This document shows positions 25,669-33,694 of a stretch of 64,000 nt of DNA, in pieces. Positions within the stretch are counted from its first letter, which is position 1. Each line of letters begins with the position of its first letter. A program made the translations under genes and the position numbers. Origin of the DNA: JAZREA01 sp045660545 (GTDB lineage Bacteria; Bacillota; Clostridia; Monoglobales; Firm-18); the NCBI GenBank assembly GCA_045660545.1, contig JAZREA010000014.1:1-64000 (forward strand), read 5' to 3'. The notes below the pieces were generated by a model. It saw only the letters and a list, made by a program, of their open reading frames with translations, was not told the DNA's origin and ran no database searches.

Positions 25669-26823
25669 GTGGATAAGAGGAAAACGTATATAACAATGTT
25701 TATAGTTTCACTTTTTACGGTGCTTTTGTTGTTCGCGTACGACAAGTTTTTGGCTGTAATCAGCGTGTTCAAGCCCGTGTTTTATGCTCTTGTTGTAGCG
25801 TATCTCGCAGACGGCCTTGTCAGAATCCTGTCCCGCTTTACAAAGCTTAAGCGCACCCCGTCTATCATTATCGTAATAATACTCATTTTAATACTTTGCG
25901 GAGTAATGGTTTATTACGCCATCCCGTTTTTGATTGAAATGGTCCGCGACTTGTATTTTTACGTCCGCGGCCTTGTGATTCGACACGACACAGGAATATA
26001 TGACTTTATAAATCAGGCAGCGGCCTACTTCGACTTTGATATCGACCAGCTGTATCGCTTCGATATAACCAAGCTGGACCAAAACCTCGTCGATACTTTC
26101 AAGACTGCTATAAAAGGCCTCTACGGCTTCACTGCGGGCACAGTAAGCTCGATTGGCGGCAGCCTTGTTGTGGTTATAACTTCTTTTGTAATGGCAATCT
26201 ATATGCTGTTCGAAAAGGAAAGCCTGATTCTATGGCTTAAAAATCTGGTGCGCGCCATCAGCCCGCAAAATAAAGAGGAGTACGTTTTAAGCCGCTTTGC
26301 TATGGCAAACGACGTTTTTAAAAGATTCTTTATCGGCAAGTCGATAGACAGCCTTATAATCGGATTTTTAATTATGCTCTTGCTTTGGGTTTTTGGTATT
26401 GAGTACGCGGTTGTTTTCGGCGTAATCAGCGGAATAGGCAATATGATTCCGTACTTCGGCCCGATTATTTCTGCAATCCCCGTTGTTTTGGTGCTTCTTA
26501 TCATTAACCCTGTTCACGCGCTTTTGGCTCTTGCGATTATAATTGTTGTGCAACAGCTCGACAGCCACGTTATCGGCCCTAAGGTTCTTAGTGATAACAT
26601 CGGCGGAGTTTCGGCGTTTTGGATATTGTTTGCTGTTACGGTCAGCGGTCTTGCTTTTGGTATCATGGGTATGATAGTCGGCGTTCCCGTTGTGGTAATT
26701 ATCAAAAATCTTATAGAAGATTTTGTAAATATCAGGCTTAAAAAGAGAGAGCCTGCCGTTAAGGAAGAGACTCTTCCCAAACCGGCCAAGACTGGTGGTG
26801 CGAAAATTGCCCAAAAGCAGTAA
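25669..26823 (+). CDS. AI-2E family transporter (TqsA/YdiK-like permease)
   Basis: A 384-residue integral membrane protein with about eight helices. The family signature near residues 230-300 (GIGNMIPYFGPIISAIPVVL) and HVIGPKVLSD are clear. The family name comes from AI-2 export, but most members have other or unknown cargo, including Na+/H+ exchange. GTG 25669 is chosen because GAGGTGAT lies 5-6 nt before it. The last 28 bases overlap the WYL regulator frame. The C-terminal tail is rich in Lys and Pro. Confidence 0.87.
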   Translation: MDKRKTYITMFIVSLFTVLLLFAYDKFLAVISVFKPVFYALVVAYLADGLVRILSRFTKLKRTPSIIIVIILILILCGVMVYYAIPFLIEMVRDLYFYVRGLVIRHDTGIYDFINQAAAYFDFDIDQLYRFDITKLDQNLVDTFKTAIKGLYGFTAGTVSSIGGSLVVVITSFVMAIYMLFEKESLILWLKNLVRAISPQNKEEYVLSRFAMANDVFKRFFIGKSIDSLIIGFLIMLLLWVFGIEYAVVFGVISGIGNMIPYFGPIISAIPVVLVLLIINPVHALLALAIIIVVQQLDSHVIGPKVLSDNIGGVSAFWILFAVTVSGLAFGIMGMIVGVPVVVIIKNLIEDFVNIRLKKREPAVKEETLPKPAKTGGAKIAQKQ

Positions 26824-27799
26824 CCAAAAGCTCAAGCTTTGGTACGTTTATAAAATCCTGTTCGAGCATTCTGACGAAAGCCATCCGCTCACAATGTCGC
26901 AGATAATTGCGCATCTTAATAGTTATGGAATAACAGCCGAGCGTAAGTCGGTTTATAGCGATATCGAGCTTTTGTGTGATGCAGGTGTCGATATCGTGGC
27001 AGAAAAGAGGGACAAGTTCGTCTACTACATAGGCGAGCGCGACTTTCAGCTTGCGGAGTTAAAGCTTTTGGTCGACTGCGTGCTGGCGTCTCGGTTCATC
27101 ACTGCGAAAAAGAGCGCCGAGCTCATCTCCAAGCTCGGGAGCCTTACGAGCAAAAGCCTTTCGGGCGACATTAAAAGACAGGTCTATATTTCTGACCGCG
27201 TCAAGGGCGTGAACGAGAGGATTTACTATAACATCGACCTTTTGCACGACGCCATAGGCAACCGTAAAAATGTCAGGTTTAAATATTATAAATATAATTT
27301 CAAAGATACAAAACAGTTTAGAAACAATGGCGATTTTTACGTTGTAAGTCCGTACGCCCTGGTCTATTCTGATGATAACTATTACCTTCTGGCTCACTAC
27401 CCCAAGTACGAGGGCGTTACTCATTTTAGGGTAGATAAGATGACGGAGGTTTCCGCGGTCGACGAAGGGTATAAAAAGGCAGATACCGTAACCGGAGCCG
27501 ACTTTAACCCTGCCGAGTACGTAAAGCGCGTTTTTAGTATGTTCAAGGGCCATACCGACAGCGTAAGGCTTATGTGTGATGAAAGTGTGCTAAACGTCAT
27601 CGCCGACAAGTTTGGAGACAACGCCTTTATCCGTAAGGAAACGGATAAAACCTACGCCGTTACGGTCAAGGCTGACATAAGCCCGACTTTTTTTGCCTGG
27701 GTTTTTATGCTTGGCGACAAGGTGAAGATAGACTCTCCCGAGAGCGTTGTAGAAGAGTATCAGGAAATGTTAAAACAAATACAAAATAAATATAAATAA
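26807..27799 (+). CDS. WYL-domain transcriptional regulator, TTG start
   Basis: A 330-residue protein with an N-terminal DeoR-like winged helix (MSQIIAHLNSYGITAERKSVYSDIE region) and a WYL domain (VVSPYALVYSDDNYYLLAHY). WYL domains bind nucleotide-like or nucleic-acid ligands and often regulate stress or defence genes. TTG 26807 is chosen over GTG 26795: it gives the usual MPKSSNQKLKL start and has GGTGGTG at proper spacing. It overlaps the permease gene by 17 bp. Its target is unknown. Confidence 0.85.
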   Translation: MPKSSNQKLKLWYVYKILFEHSDESHPLTMSQIIAHLNSYGITAERKSVYSDIELLCDAGVDIVAEKRDKFVYYIGERDFQLAELKLLVDCVLASRFITAKKSAELISKLGSLTSKSLSGDIKRQVYISDRVKGVNERIYYNIDLLHDAIGNRKNVRFKYYKYNFKDTKQFRNNGDFYVVSPYALVYSDDNYYLLAHYPKYEGVTHFRVDKMTEVSAVDEGYKKADTVTGADFNPAEYVKRVFSMFKGHTDSVRLMCDESVLNVIADKFGDNAFIRKETDKTYAVTVKADISPTFFAWVFMLGDKVKIDSPESVVEEYQEMLKQIQNKYK

Positions 27800-27832
27800 A
27801 GAGCTGTGGATTTTTCCACAGCTCTTTCTCTT
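27799..27832 (+). terminator. Terminator after the WYL regulator
   Basis: AGAGCTGTGGA and TCCACAGCTCTTTCTC form a perfect 10-bp stem around a T-rich loop, with a short T-rich tail. It lies immediately before repeat copy B. Confidence 0.88.
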
Positions 27833-27840
27833 TTCGGGGT

Positions 27841-28072
27841 GGACGGAAAATAGTGCAGATTGGACAAACTGAACCCGTAGGGGGACCCGAAGGCGTACGA
27901 TGGTACGTCGAGAGGTGAAGTTTGTTCAAAACACAATGCAATAAAAAAGAAGAAATTCGAAAATCGTCGAATTTCTTCCTAAAAAATTATATTGTTTCAC
28001 CCATTTTTGCCGAACAAATAGGCTTTATCATACGTTTTTGTGCATTGTGTGGGGTGCACATTTTGCTACACC
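27841..28072 (+). repeat. Structured intergenic repeat, copy B
   Basis: Second full copy, same orientation as A and C. P1 is 27862-27870 with 27919-27927; P3 is 27892-27898 with 27903-27909; P4 is 27932-27940 with 28041-28049; P5 is GAAATTCGA (27952-27960) with TCGAATTTC (27967-27975). P5 differs from copies A and C at the closing pair, and the partner strand has changed to match. P2 is replaced by a tiny CCCGTAGGG turn. The copy lies between the WYL terminator and a convergent phosphatase gene. Confidence 0.85.
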
Positions 28073-28078
28073 ACTTTT

Positions 28079-28720
28079 TTATATGTTCTTCGGCAGTACT
28101 GTACGAAGCTCACCCATGTAATCATTAGTTCCACGCTCGATTTGGGTAAATCCACTTCCGTCGTATTCGTACGCCGTTACCGATGCGTTAGGAACCCAGG
28201 ATACATTTTGTGCGTATGTGTGGTCCTTTCCTGCAACAAAGCACTCTATCATGCGTATCGGCGTAGCGTGCGCCGTTATGCAGACGGTTTTGCCTTCGTT
28301 TTCTTTAAGCACCTGCTTAAATTTATCAGTAACGCGGTCGTATAGCTGCTTTGCGCTTTCTCCCCCGTCGGGGTGCGAGTTTCCGATGTCCGTAATCCAT
28401 GTGTTGTATGTGTCAGGATATTTGTCTCGGATGTCGTCGAAGGTCATCAGGTGCCACTTCCCTGCGTTTATTTCCTTAAAAGCGTCGTCGGTATGTATGT
28501 CGCCACAGCCCTGCCTGTTTTTTATGTTAAGAGCTGTCTCAAAAGCCCTTTGAAAAGGACTTGAATATATAACGTCCACCTTGTATTTGTCCATGTATTT
28601 CGCAGTAAGCTCTGCCTGCTTTTTTCCTGTTTCAGACAGAGGACTGTCCACCTGGCCTGTAAATGTGTGGTTAGTGTTGCTCACACTTTCTCCATGCCTG
28701 ATTAAAACAATAGTAGTCAT
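28079..28720 (-). CDS. Histidine phosphatase family protein (phosphoglycerate mutase-like)
   Basis: A 213-residue protein with the catalytic LIRHGESVSN (H9), TFTGQVDSPLSETG and the second histidine in ITAHATPIRM. The substrate of stand-alone family members varies (phosphoglycerate, sugar phosphates, cobalamin intermediates), and nothing here decides it. ATG follows AAAGGAGAACC. It ends the long minus-strand housekeeping run. Confidence 0.9.
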   Translation of the reverse strand: MTTIVLIRHGESVSNTNHTFTGQVDSPLSETGKKQAELTAKYMDKYKVDVIYSSPFQRAFETALNIKNRQGCGDIHTDDAFKEINAGKWHLMTFDDIRDKYPDTYNTWITDIGNSHPDGGESAKQLYDRVTDKFKQVLKENEGKTVCITAHATPIRMIECFVAGKDHTYAQNVSWVPNASVTAYEYDGSGFTQIERGTNDYMGELRTVLPKNI

Positions 28721-28749
28721 TAGGTTCTCCTTTTATAAGCTTTTGCGCA

Positions 28750-29238
28750 TCAGTATCCGACTTCGTCGGTCAGTGTTTCGTCGTTGTCGATCCACTGTTG
28801 AACGTCAATAATTGTGTATGTATCCTTGTCGTTTCGGATTACTACCTGGCTTACGCCCGAGTTTATAACCATGCGCTTGCACATAGCACAGCTTGAAGCG
28901 TTTGCGATAATTTCTCCCGTTTTGGCGTCCTTTCCTGCGAGGTAGAGCGTAGCCCCTATCATATCACGGCGCGAAGCGCTGATGATAGCGTTTGCCTCCG
29001 AGTGAACAGAACGGCAAAGCTCGTATCTTTCTCCGCGTGGAATACATAGCTTTTCACGCTTGCAGTAACCAAGGTCGAGGCAGTTTTTTCTTCCTCTTGG
29101 TGAGCCGGAGTAGCCCGTAGAAATAATCTCATCGTTTTTCACAATTATACTTCCATAGTTACGACGAAGACAAGTCCCGCGTTCAAGAACAGTTTCTGCT
29201 ATGTCGAGGTAATAGTTGTGTTTATCTCTGCGATTCAT
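28750..29238 (-). CDS. Deoxycytidylate deaminase family protein (ComEB-like)
   Basis: A 162-residue zinc deaminase. The metal-binding HSEAN and the SCAMCKRM pair of cysteines are present, as is the YSGSPRG substrate-loop motif. It should convert dCMP to dUMP for thymidylate supply. ComEB in Bacillus belongs to the same family. It lies 30 bp from the phosphatase and 31 bp from rpiB on the same strand. Confidence 0.9.
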   Translation of the reverse strand: MNRRDKHNYYLDIAETVLERGTCLRRNYGSIIVKNDEIISTGYSGSPRGRKNCLDLGYCKREKLCIPRGERYELCRSVHSEANAIISASRRDMIGATLYLAGKDAKTGEIIANASSCAMCKRMVINSGVSQVVIRNDKDTYTIIDVQQWIDNDETLTDEVGY

Positions 29239-29268
29239 AAATAATACTCCAATCTTTTAGTACTTGTT

Positions 29269-29703
29269 TTATTTTTCAAGATTCATAATTTTGTTAACTC
29301 TGTTTTCGTGTCTTCCGCCTGCAAACTCTGCGTTTAAGTAAGCGTTTACAATGTCGTTTGCAATCTCAACGCCCGTAATCCTCTCGCCGAGGCATATTAC
29401 GTTTGCGTTGTTGTGCTCTTTTGTCATTCTTGCGCTGAACGAATCAGTAACGTGCGCCGCACGAATACCCTTTACCTTGTTAGCAGCAATACTCATACCA
29501 ATACCCGTTCCGCATACTAAGATTGCACATTCACACTCGCCTGATACGACGCTGTCGCAAACAGGCTTTGCAACGTCGGGGTAGTCAATCGAATCCGGCG
29601 TGTAAGCGCCGAAGTCCTTAACTTCATATCCTTTTTTTTCAAGATATTCTTTCAAATGTTCTTTAAGTGTGTATCCACCGTGGTCAGACCCTATTCCTAT
29701 CAT
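29269..29703 (-). CDS. rpiB: Ribose 5-phosphate isomerase B
   Basis: A 144-residue enzyme of the pentose phosphate pathway. The start at ATG 29703 is set by GGAAAGGGAG and gives MIGIGSDHGGYTLKEHL. The catalytic cysteine lies in LVCGTGIGMSIAAN, and the phosphate-binding HNNANVICLGER block is present. The longer frame to 29769 lies within tsaB. The first 20 bases of the gene overlap the end of tsaB. Confidence 0.95.
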   Translation of the reverse strand: MIGIGSDHGGYTLKEHLKEYLEKKGYEVKDFGAYTPDSIDYPDVAKPVCDSVVSGECECAILVCGTGIGMSIAANKVKGIRAAHVTDSFSARMTKEHNNANVICLGERITGVEIANDIVNAYLNAEFAGGRHENRVNKIMNLEK

Positions 29704-30379
29704 TATACTCCCTTTCCGCCTGCGAAAGCCTAAGGTATTTGGGCACCAGGTTTTTGTAGTCGCAGACATTACCCTTTTTATATTCCTCTAATGCACAGCT
29801 TGCCACGCTCCCGCCTCTTATATGTAGCAGATGCTCAGGTGCAAAGTGTGCATAAAAGCCCAGCTTTTTTGTGATTTCTTCTCTAAAAGGAGCGACCCCG
29901 TCGCCGAGGAAAATCACGTTTTCATCTATTTCAGCTAAAAGCTCTTCGAGAGCCATAGCCCTGTCTTCTTTTAAAGTAATTAACTTTTCGCCTTCCCATC
30001 TGTAAGTAGCGGTGTAGACTTGTCCTCGCCTTGCGTCCATAATAGGACAAATCAAAAAGTCAGTGTATTTTACGTTGTACGCCATAGCCATAAGGGCAGA
30101 CACTCCAACCATCGGCTTTTGTGTTGCGTGAGCCAGCGCTTTTGCCGTTGCCACCCCGATACGCTCTCCCGTAAACGAGCCGGGCCCCGTTGTTACAGCG
30201 AATAAGTCGATGTCGCCAAATTCCAACTGCGCATTGTTCATTAAGTTTTCAATTTGCGGCAATAGCTTGGTCGAATGTGTGGTTTTGTTGTTAATAACAA
30301 ATTCGGCCGCTAAAAGTCCGTCGTCTAAAATCGCCGCCGTAGCTACGTTTGTGCAGCTGTCTATCGCAAGGATTTTCAT
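29684..30379 (-). CDS. tsaB: tRNA threonylcarbamoyladenosine biosynthesis protein TsaB
   Basis: A 231-residue protein of the TsaD/Kae1 fold, starting KILAIDSCTNVATAAILDD, with TGPGSFTGERIGVATAKAL near 67. TsaB is the inactive partner of TsaD in the t6A tRNA modification complex. It directly follows tsaE, the usual order. TsaD is not in the window. Confidence 0.95.
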   Translation of the reverse strand: MKILAIDSCTNVATAAILDDGLLAAEFVINNKTTHSTKLLPQIENLMNNAQLEFGDIDLFAVTTGPGSFTGERIGVATAKALAHATQKPMVGVSALMAMAYNVKYTDFLICPIMDARRGQVYTATYRWEGEKLITLKEDRAMALEELLAEIDENVIFLGDGVAPFREEITKKLGFYAHFAPEHLLHIRGGSVASCALEEYKKGNVCDYKNLVPKYLRLSQAEREYNDRNRV

Positions 30380-30398
30380 ATCGTATGTAGCCTTTCTC

Positions 30399-30815
30399 TT
30401 AGTTTTTAGTTATCTCGATGTCTCTGTAACAGTCCCCTTTTTCGAGGTTTCTGTTTATATGGACAAAGATAGTCCCTTTGGGAAGAATGCCGCTTAGGTT
30501 TTCGGCCCATTCTATGACGCAGATTACCTCGCCGTCCAAATATTCGTCGAATCCTCCGCCTATCCATCCGTCTTCGTCTATTCTGTATGCGTCAAAGTGA
30601 AATATCGTCATGTCCCCGTAATATTCGTTTACGATGGTAAATGTCGGGCTGTGCACATCGCTGATTCCAAAGAATTCACAAATCCCTTTTGTAAAGGCGG
30701 TTTTCCCCGCCCCAAGGTCGCCGAAGAAGGCAACCACGTCGCCCTTTTTTAATTCTTTTGCAAGCTGTTTTCCAATATTAAAAGTCTCTTGTTCACTGTT
30801 TGAGGCGTATTTCAT
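30399..30815 (-). CDS. tsaE: tRNA threonylcarbamoyladenosine biosynthesis ATPase TsaE
   Basis: A 138-residue P-loop ATPase with Walker A GDLGAGKTAFTKG near 33 and the HFDAYRI and EWAENL motifs of the family. It drives the TsaB-TsaD complex in t6A synthesis. It lies 19 bp upstream of tsaB in the same operon. Confidence 0.95.
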   Translation of the reverse strand: MKYASNSEQETFNIGKQLAKELKKGDVVAFFGDLGAGKTAFTKGICEFFGISDVHSPTFTIVNEYYGDMTIFHFDAYRIDEDGWIGGGFDEYLDGEVICVIEWAENLSGILPKGTIFVHINRNLEKGDCYRDIEITKN

Positions 30816-30830
30816 ATTTTCTCCTCTTTT

Positions 30831-31460
30831 TTATACGTCGACGTAAATCCCGTCGCCAAGCTTTTTTATAATAGCTCTGCCGTTTGTGACGTCGATAAGA
30901 CGTTCTGCAAAGTTTGTGACCTCGTAGGGCACATATAGTTTTAGCGTAACGTCGTTTGTGTACTCGGTGTCGGAGGGTATACAGCCCAAAGCCGCAGCCT
31001 CTCTTTGCACTGTTGTTAAAAGCGTGTAGTCAATGTTTACCGAGTATAAAAAGCAGTACGACTTTTCCACCGGCACAGCGGCATCAATAGCTATTTTAGC
31101 TCCCTTGGAGTAAGCGCGCACAAGCCCGCCCGCCCCAAGCAGCGTTCCGCCAAAGTACCTTGTTACTACAACGCATACGTCGACAAGCCCTTCCTTTTGT
31201 ATCACGTCCAGCGTCGGAATTCCCGCTGTCCCTGCGGGCTCTCCGTCGTCGGAGTATCGCTGTATGTTGTTTTCGCGCACCTTGTAGGCGTACACGTTGT
31301 GCGTAGCGTCAGGGTGCTTAGAACGTATTTTGTTGATAAATTCTATCGCCTCAGCCTCTGTTTTTACAGGCTTGGCATATCCGATAAAACGCGACTTTTT
31401 CTCGATGAATAAGTCATCAGCCTCGTTTTTTACGGTTTTGTAGTTATACAATGTAATCAC
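30831..31460 (-). CDS. YigZ family protein (IMPACT/UPF0029 domain)
   Basis: A 209-residue protein. The N-terminal UPF0029 domain has FIGYAKPV, HNVYAYKV, RYSDDGEPAGTAG and VVVTRYFGGTLLGAGGLVRAY, followed by a short ferredoxin-like C-terminal domain. The family is related to the IMPACT regulator of translation. The role in bacteria is unclear. It overlaps the hflX stop by 17 bp, suggesting translational coupling. Confidence 0.93.
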   Translation of the reverse strand: MITLYNYKTVKNEADDLFIEKKSRFIGYAKPVKTEAEAIEFINKIRSKHPDATHNVYAYKVRENNIQRYSDDGEPAGTAGIPTLDVIQKEGLVDVCVVVTRYFGGTLLGAGGLVRAYSKGAKIAIDAAVPVEKSYCFLYSVNIDYTLLTTVQREAAALGCIPSDTEYTNDVTLKLYVPYEVTNFAERLIDVTNGRAIIKKLGDGIYVDV

Positions 31461-32700
31461 TCACCCGGTTAAGAGTTTTGGTGTCGACAGTTATGTCCAT
31501 AAGCGTACCCTCGGCGGTGTGTTCCTCCGAGTTGATGTTTGCGTTTTTGTATATAGTCGATACAACGGCCCCGTAAGAGTATGGTATAAGCACCTTCACC
31601 CTGTGCCTTTTCTCAGGCATAGCTTCGCAAAGTATGCTCATCATCCGCTCTACGTTGTAGCCTGTTTTGGCGCTTATGCTGACGGATAAAGGCTTTGTCT
31701 CCACAAGGTCGGGGGCAAGATCAGCCTTGTTGTATACGGTAATAATCGGTTTTTCATGCGCACCAAGCTCGTATAATAGCTTTTCAACAACCTCGGTGTT
31801 TTGCTCCATCTGCGGCGAAGAAGCATCAACCACGTGCAAAAGCACGTCCGCCGTAGTAGCCTCCTCCAATGTAGAGCGAAACGCCTTTATAAGATGATGC
31901 GGCAGCTTTCTTATAAACCCAACCGTGTCGATTAAAACAACGGGTGACCCGTCTGGTAGCGTGAGTTTTCGTGCTGTGGGGTCAAGCGTCGCAAAAAGCT
32001 TGTCCTCCGCCAGTACGCCCGCGTCGGTCAGGTGGTTTAAAAGCGTAGACTTTCCTGCGTTTGTGTATCCCACAAGCGCCACTTGCTGTAACCCCTCTTT
32101 TATCCTTTGCTTGCGCTGGGTTTCGCGGTTTTTTTCTACTTCTTCAAGCTGCTTTTTAATAAAAGATATTCTGCTTCTTATGTGTCGGCGGTCAGTTTCG
32201 AGCTTCGTTTCGCCCGGGCCTCTTGTGCCGATGCCGCCTCCCAAACGCGAAAGGTTCACAAACGAGCCCGTAAGCCTCGTCAGGTAATACTGAAACTGCG
32301 CAAGCTCAACCTGTAACTTTCCTTCATGTGTCCTTGCACGCAGTGCAAATATGTCCATAATAAGCATGTTTCTGTCGATAACACGCGTGCCAATCAGGTC
32401 TTCGAGGTTTTTAACCTGCGAGCCGCTAAGGCCGTCGTCGCATATTGCGACGTCTATTTCGTGGTTTTTGCAAAACTGTTTAATTTCTTCCGCCTTGCCC
32501 TCGCCGATGTAGGTAGCGTTGTCAATAGCGGGGCGGTTTTGTACAAAATGCGCCACCACCTCTGCCCCCGCAGTCTGTGCGAGCAGCTCCAGCTCGCCCA
32601 TAGATTCGTCGGTGCAGTCTTCAAGCTCGTTTCTCGAGCCGGTATGCACGCCGATCAGTACGGCTCTTTCGGGGCGCTGCATTGTTTCGTGTAAGTTCAT
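31444..32700 (-). CDS. hflX: Ribosome-associated GTPase HflX
   Basis: A 418-residue GTPase with the glycine-rich SRLGGGIGTRGPGETKLETD linker region, Walker A GYTNAGKSTLLN, DTVGFIR (G3) and NKAD (G4). HflX binds 50S subunits and splits stalled ribosomes in stressed cells. A coiled coil of about 30 residues precedes the G domain. The start follows AGAGGATAATT. Confidence 0.96.
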   Translation of the reverse strand: MNLHETMQRPERAVLIGVHTGSRNELEDCTDESMGELELLAQTAGAEVVAHFVQNRPAIDNATYIGEGKAEEIKQFCKNHEIDVAICDDGLSGSQVKNLEDLIGTRVIDRNMLIMDIFALRARTHEGKLQVELAQFQYYLTRLTGSFVNLSRLGGGIGTRGPGETKLETDRRHIRSRISFIKKQLEEVEKNRETQRKQRIKEGLQQVALVGYTNAGKSTLLNHLTDAGVLAEDKLFATLDPTARKLTLPDGSPVVLIDTVGFIRKLPHHLIKAFRSTLEEATTADVLLHVVDASSPQMEQNTEVVEKLLYELGAHEKPIITVYNKADLAPDLVETKPLSVSISAKTGYNVERMMSILCEAMPEKRHRVKVLIPYSYGAVVSTIYKNANINSEEHTAEGTLMDITVDTKTLNRVSDYIV

Positions 32701-32735
32701 ATAATTATCCTCTCGTAAGAGTAATCAAAAAAGGG

Positions 32736-33335
32736 CTACATTTCCCTTCTGCCCTCCATCGCTCTTGTGAGCGTAACCTCGTCTGCGTATTCAAGGTCTC
32801 CGCCGACAGGTATTCCGTGGGCAATTCTCGTAACACGTATGTCCAGGGGCTTTATAAGCTTCGCGAGGTACATAGCAGTAGCCTCGCCCTCAATAGTCGG
32901 GTTTGTAGCCATAATAACCTCTTTAACCTTGCCGTCGCCAAGACGGGTTAAAAGCTCGGCTATTTTAATGTCGTTAGGCCCGATGTTGTCCATAGGCGAA
33001 ATCGCACCGTGCAGTACGTGATAAAGCCCGTTATATTCGTTGGTTTTTTCTATCGAAATCACGTCCTGCGGCGTCTGTGTAACACAGATAACAGAGCTGT
33101 CCCTCTTGACGCTTTGACATATAGGGCAAATTTCACTGTCCGTAATGTTTTGGCAAATCTTGCAGAACTTAACCTTGCTTTTTGCGTTAGTAATAGCGTC
33201 CGCAAAGTTTTTTGCATCCTGCTCAGACAAGCTCAAAATATGAAATGCAAGCCTCGTAGCAGATTTTTTTCCAATCCCGGGCAGCTTGTTAAACTGCTCG
33301 GTCAGAATATCAAGCGGCGGTACAAAGTATTCCAT
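32736..33335 (-). CDS. recR: Recombination mediator protein RecR
   Basis: A 199-residue protein with the N-terminal helix-hairpin-helix (LPGIGKKSATRLAFHIL), a four-cysteine zinc finger (CKICQNITDSEICPIC) and a Toprim domain (GAISPMDNIGPNDIKI). RecR loads RecA at gaps together with RecO/RecF. Its start overlaps the YbaB stop by one base. The order dnaX-ybaB-recR is a classic bacterial cluster. Confidence 0.97.
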   Translation of the reverse strand: MEYFVPPLDILTEQFNKLPGIGKKSATRLAFHILSLSEQDAKNFADAITNAKSKVKFCKICQNITDSEICPICQSVKRDSSVICVTQTPQDVISIEKTNEYNGLYHVLHGAISPMDNIGPNDIKIAELLTRLGDGKVKEVIMATNPTIEGEATAMYLAKLIKPLDIRVTRIAHGIPVGGDLEYADEVTLTRAMEGRREM

Positions 33336-33682
33336 TAAAACAACCCCGGAATGTTCATTCCGCCCGTAATTCTGCCCATCTGGTTTGCGGATGCCTCGTC
33401 TGCTTTTTTCATAGCGTCGTTAACTGCAACTATGATGAGGTCTTGCAGCATCTCAACGTCGTCAGGGTCGCACGCCTCTGGCGATATTTTAACTTCCAAA
33501 AGCTCTTTCTTTCCGGATAATACAACAGCCACAGCGCCGCCACCGGCAGTAGCCTCGTATTTTGTAGTTTCCATTTCTGCTTGCATTCTTTCCATCTCAG
33601 CCTGCATTTTCTGAGCCTGCTTTATCATATTGTTCATGTTTGGCATTCCGCCGCCCATTCCGGGAAATCTGTTTTTTGCCAT
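33335..33682 (-). CDS. YbaB/EbfC family nucleoid-associated protein
   Basis: A 115-residue protein with the QAQKMQAEMERMQAEMETTK helix and the VSGKKELLEVKISPEACDP-like core of the YbaB family. It binds DNA as a dimer and lies between dnaX and recR. The start follows AGGAGGACAAAG. The N-terminus is Gly/Met-rich, as often in clostridial members. Confidence 0.93.
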   Translation of the reverse strand: MAKNRFPGMGGGMPNMNNMIKQAQKMQAEMERMQAEMETTKYEATAGGGAVAVVLSGKKELLEVKISPEACDPDDVEMLQDLIIVAVNDAMKKADEASANQMGRITGGMNIPGLF

Positions 33683-33694
33683 AACTTTGTCCTC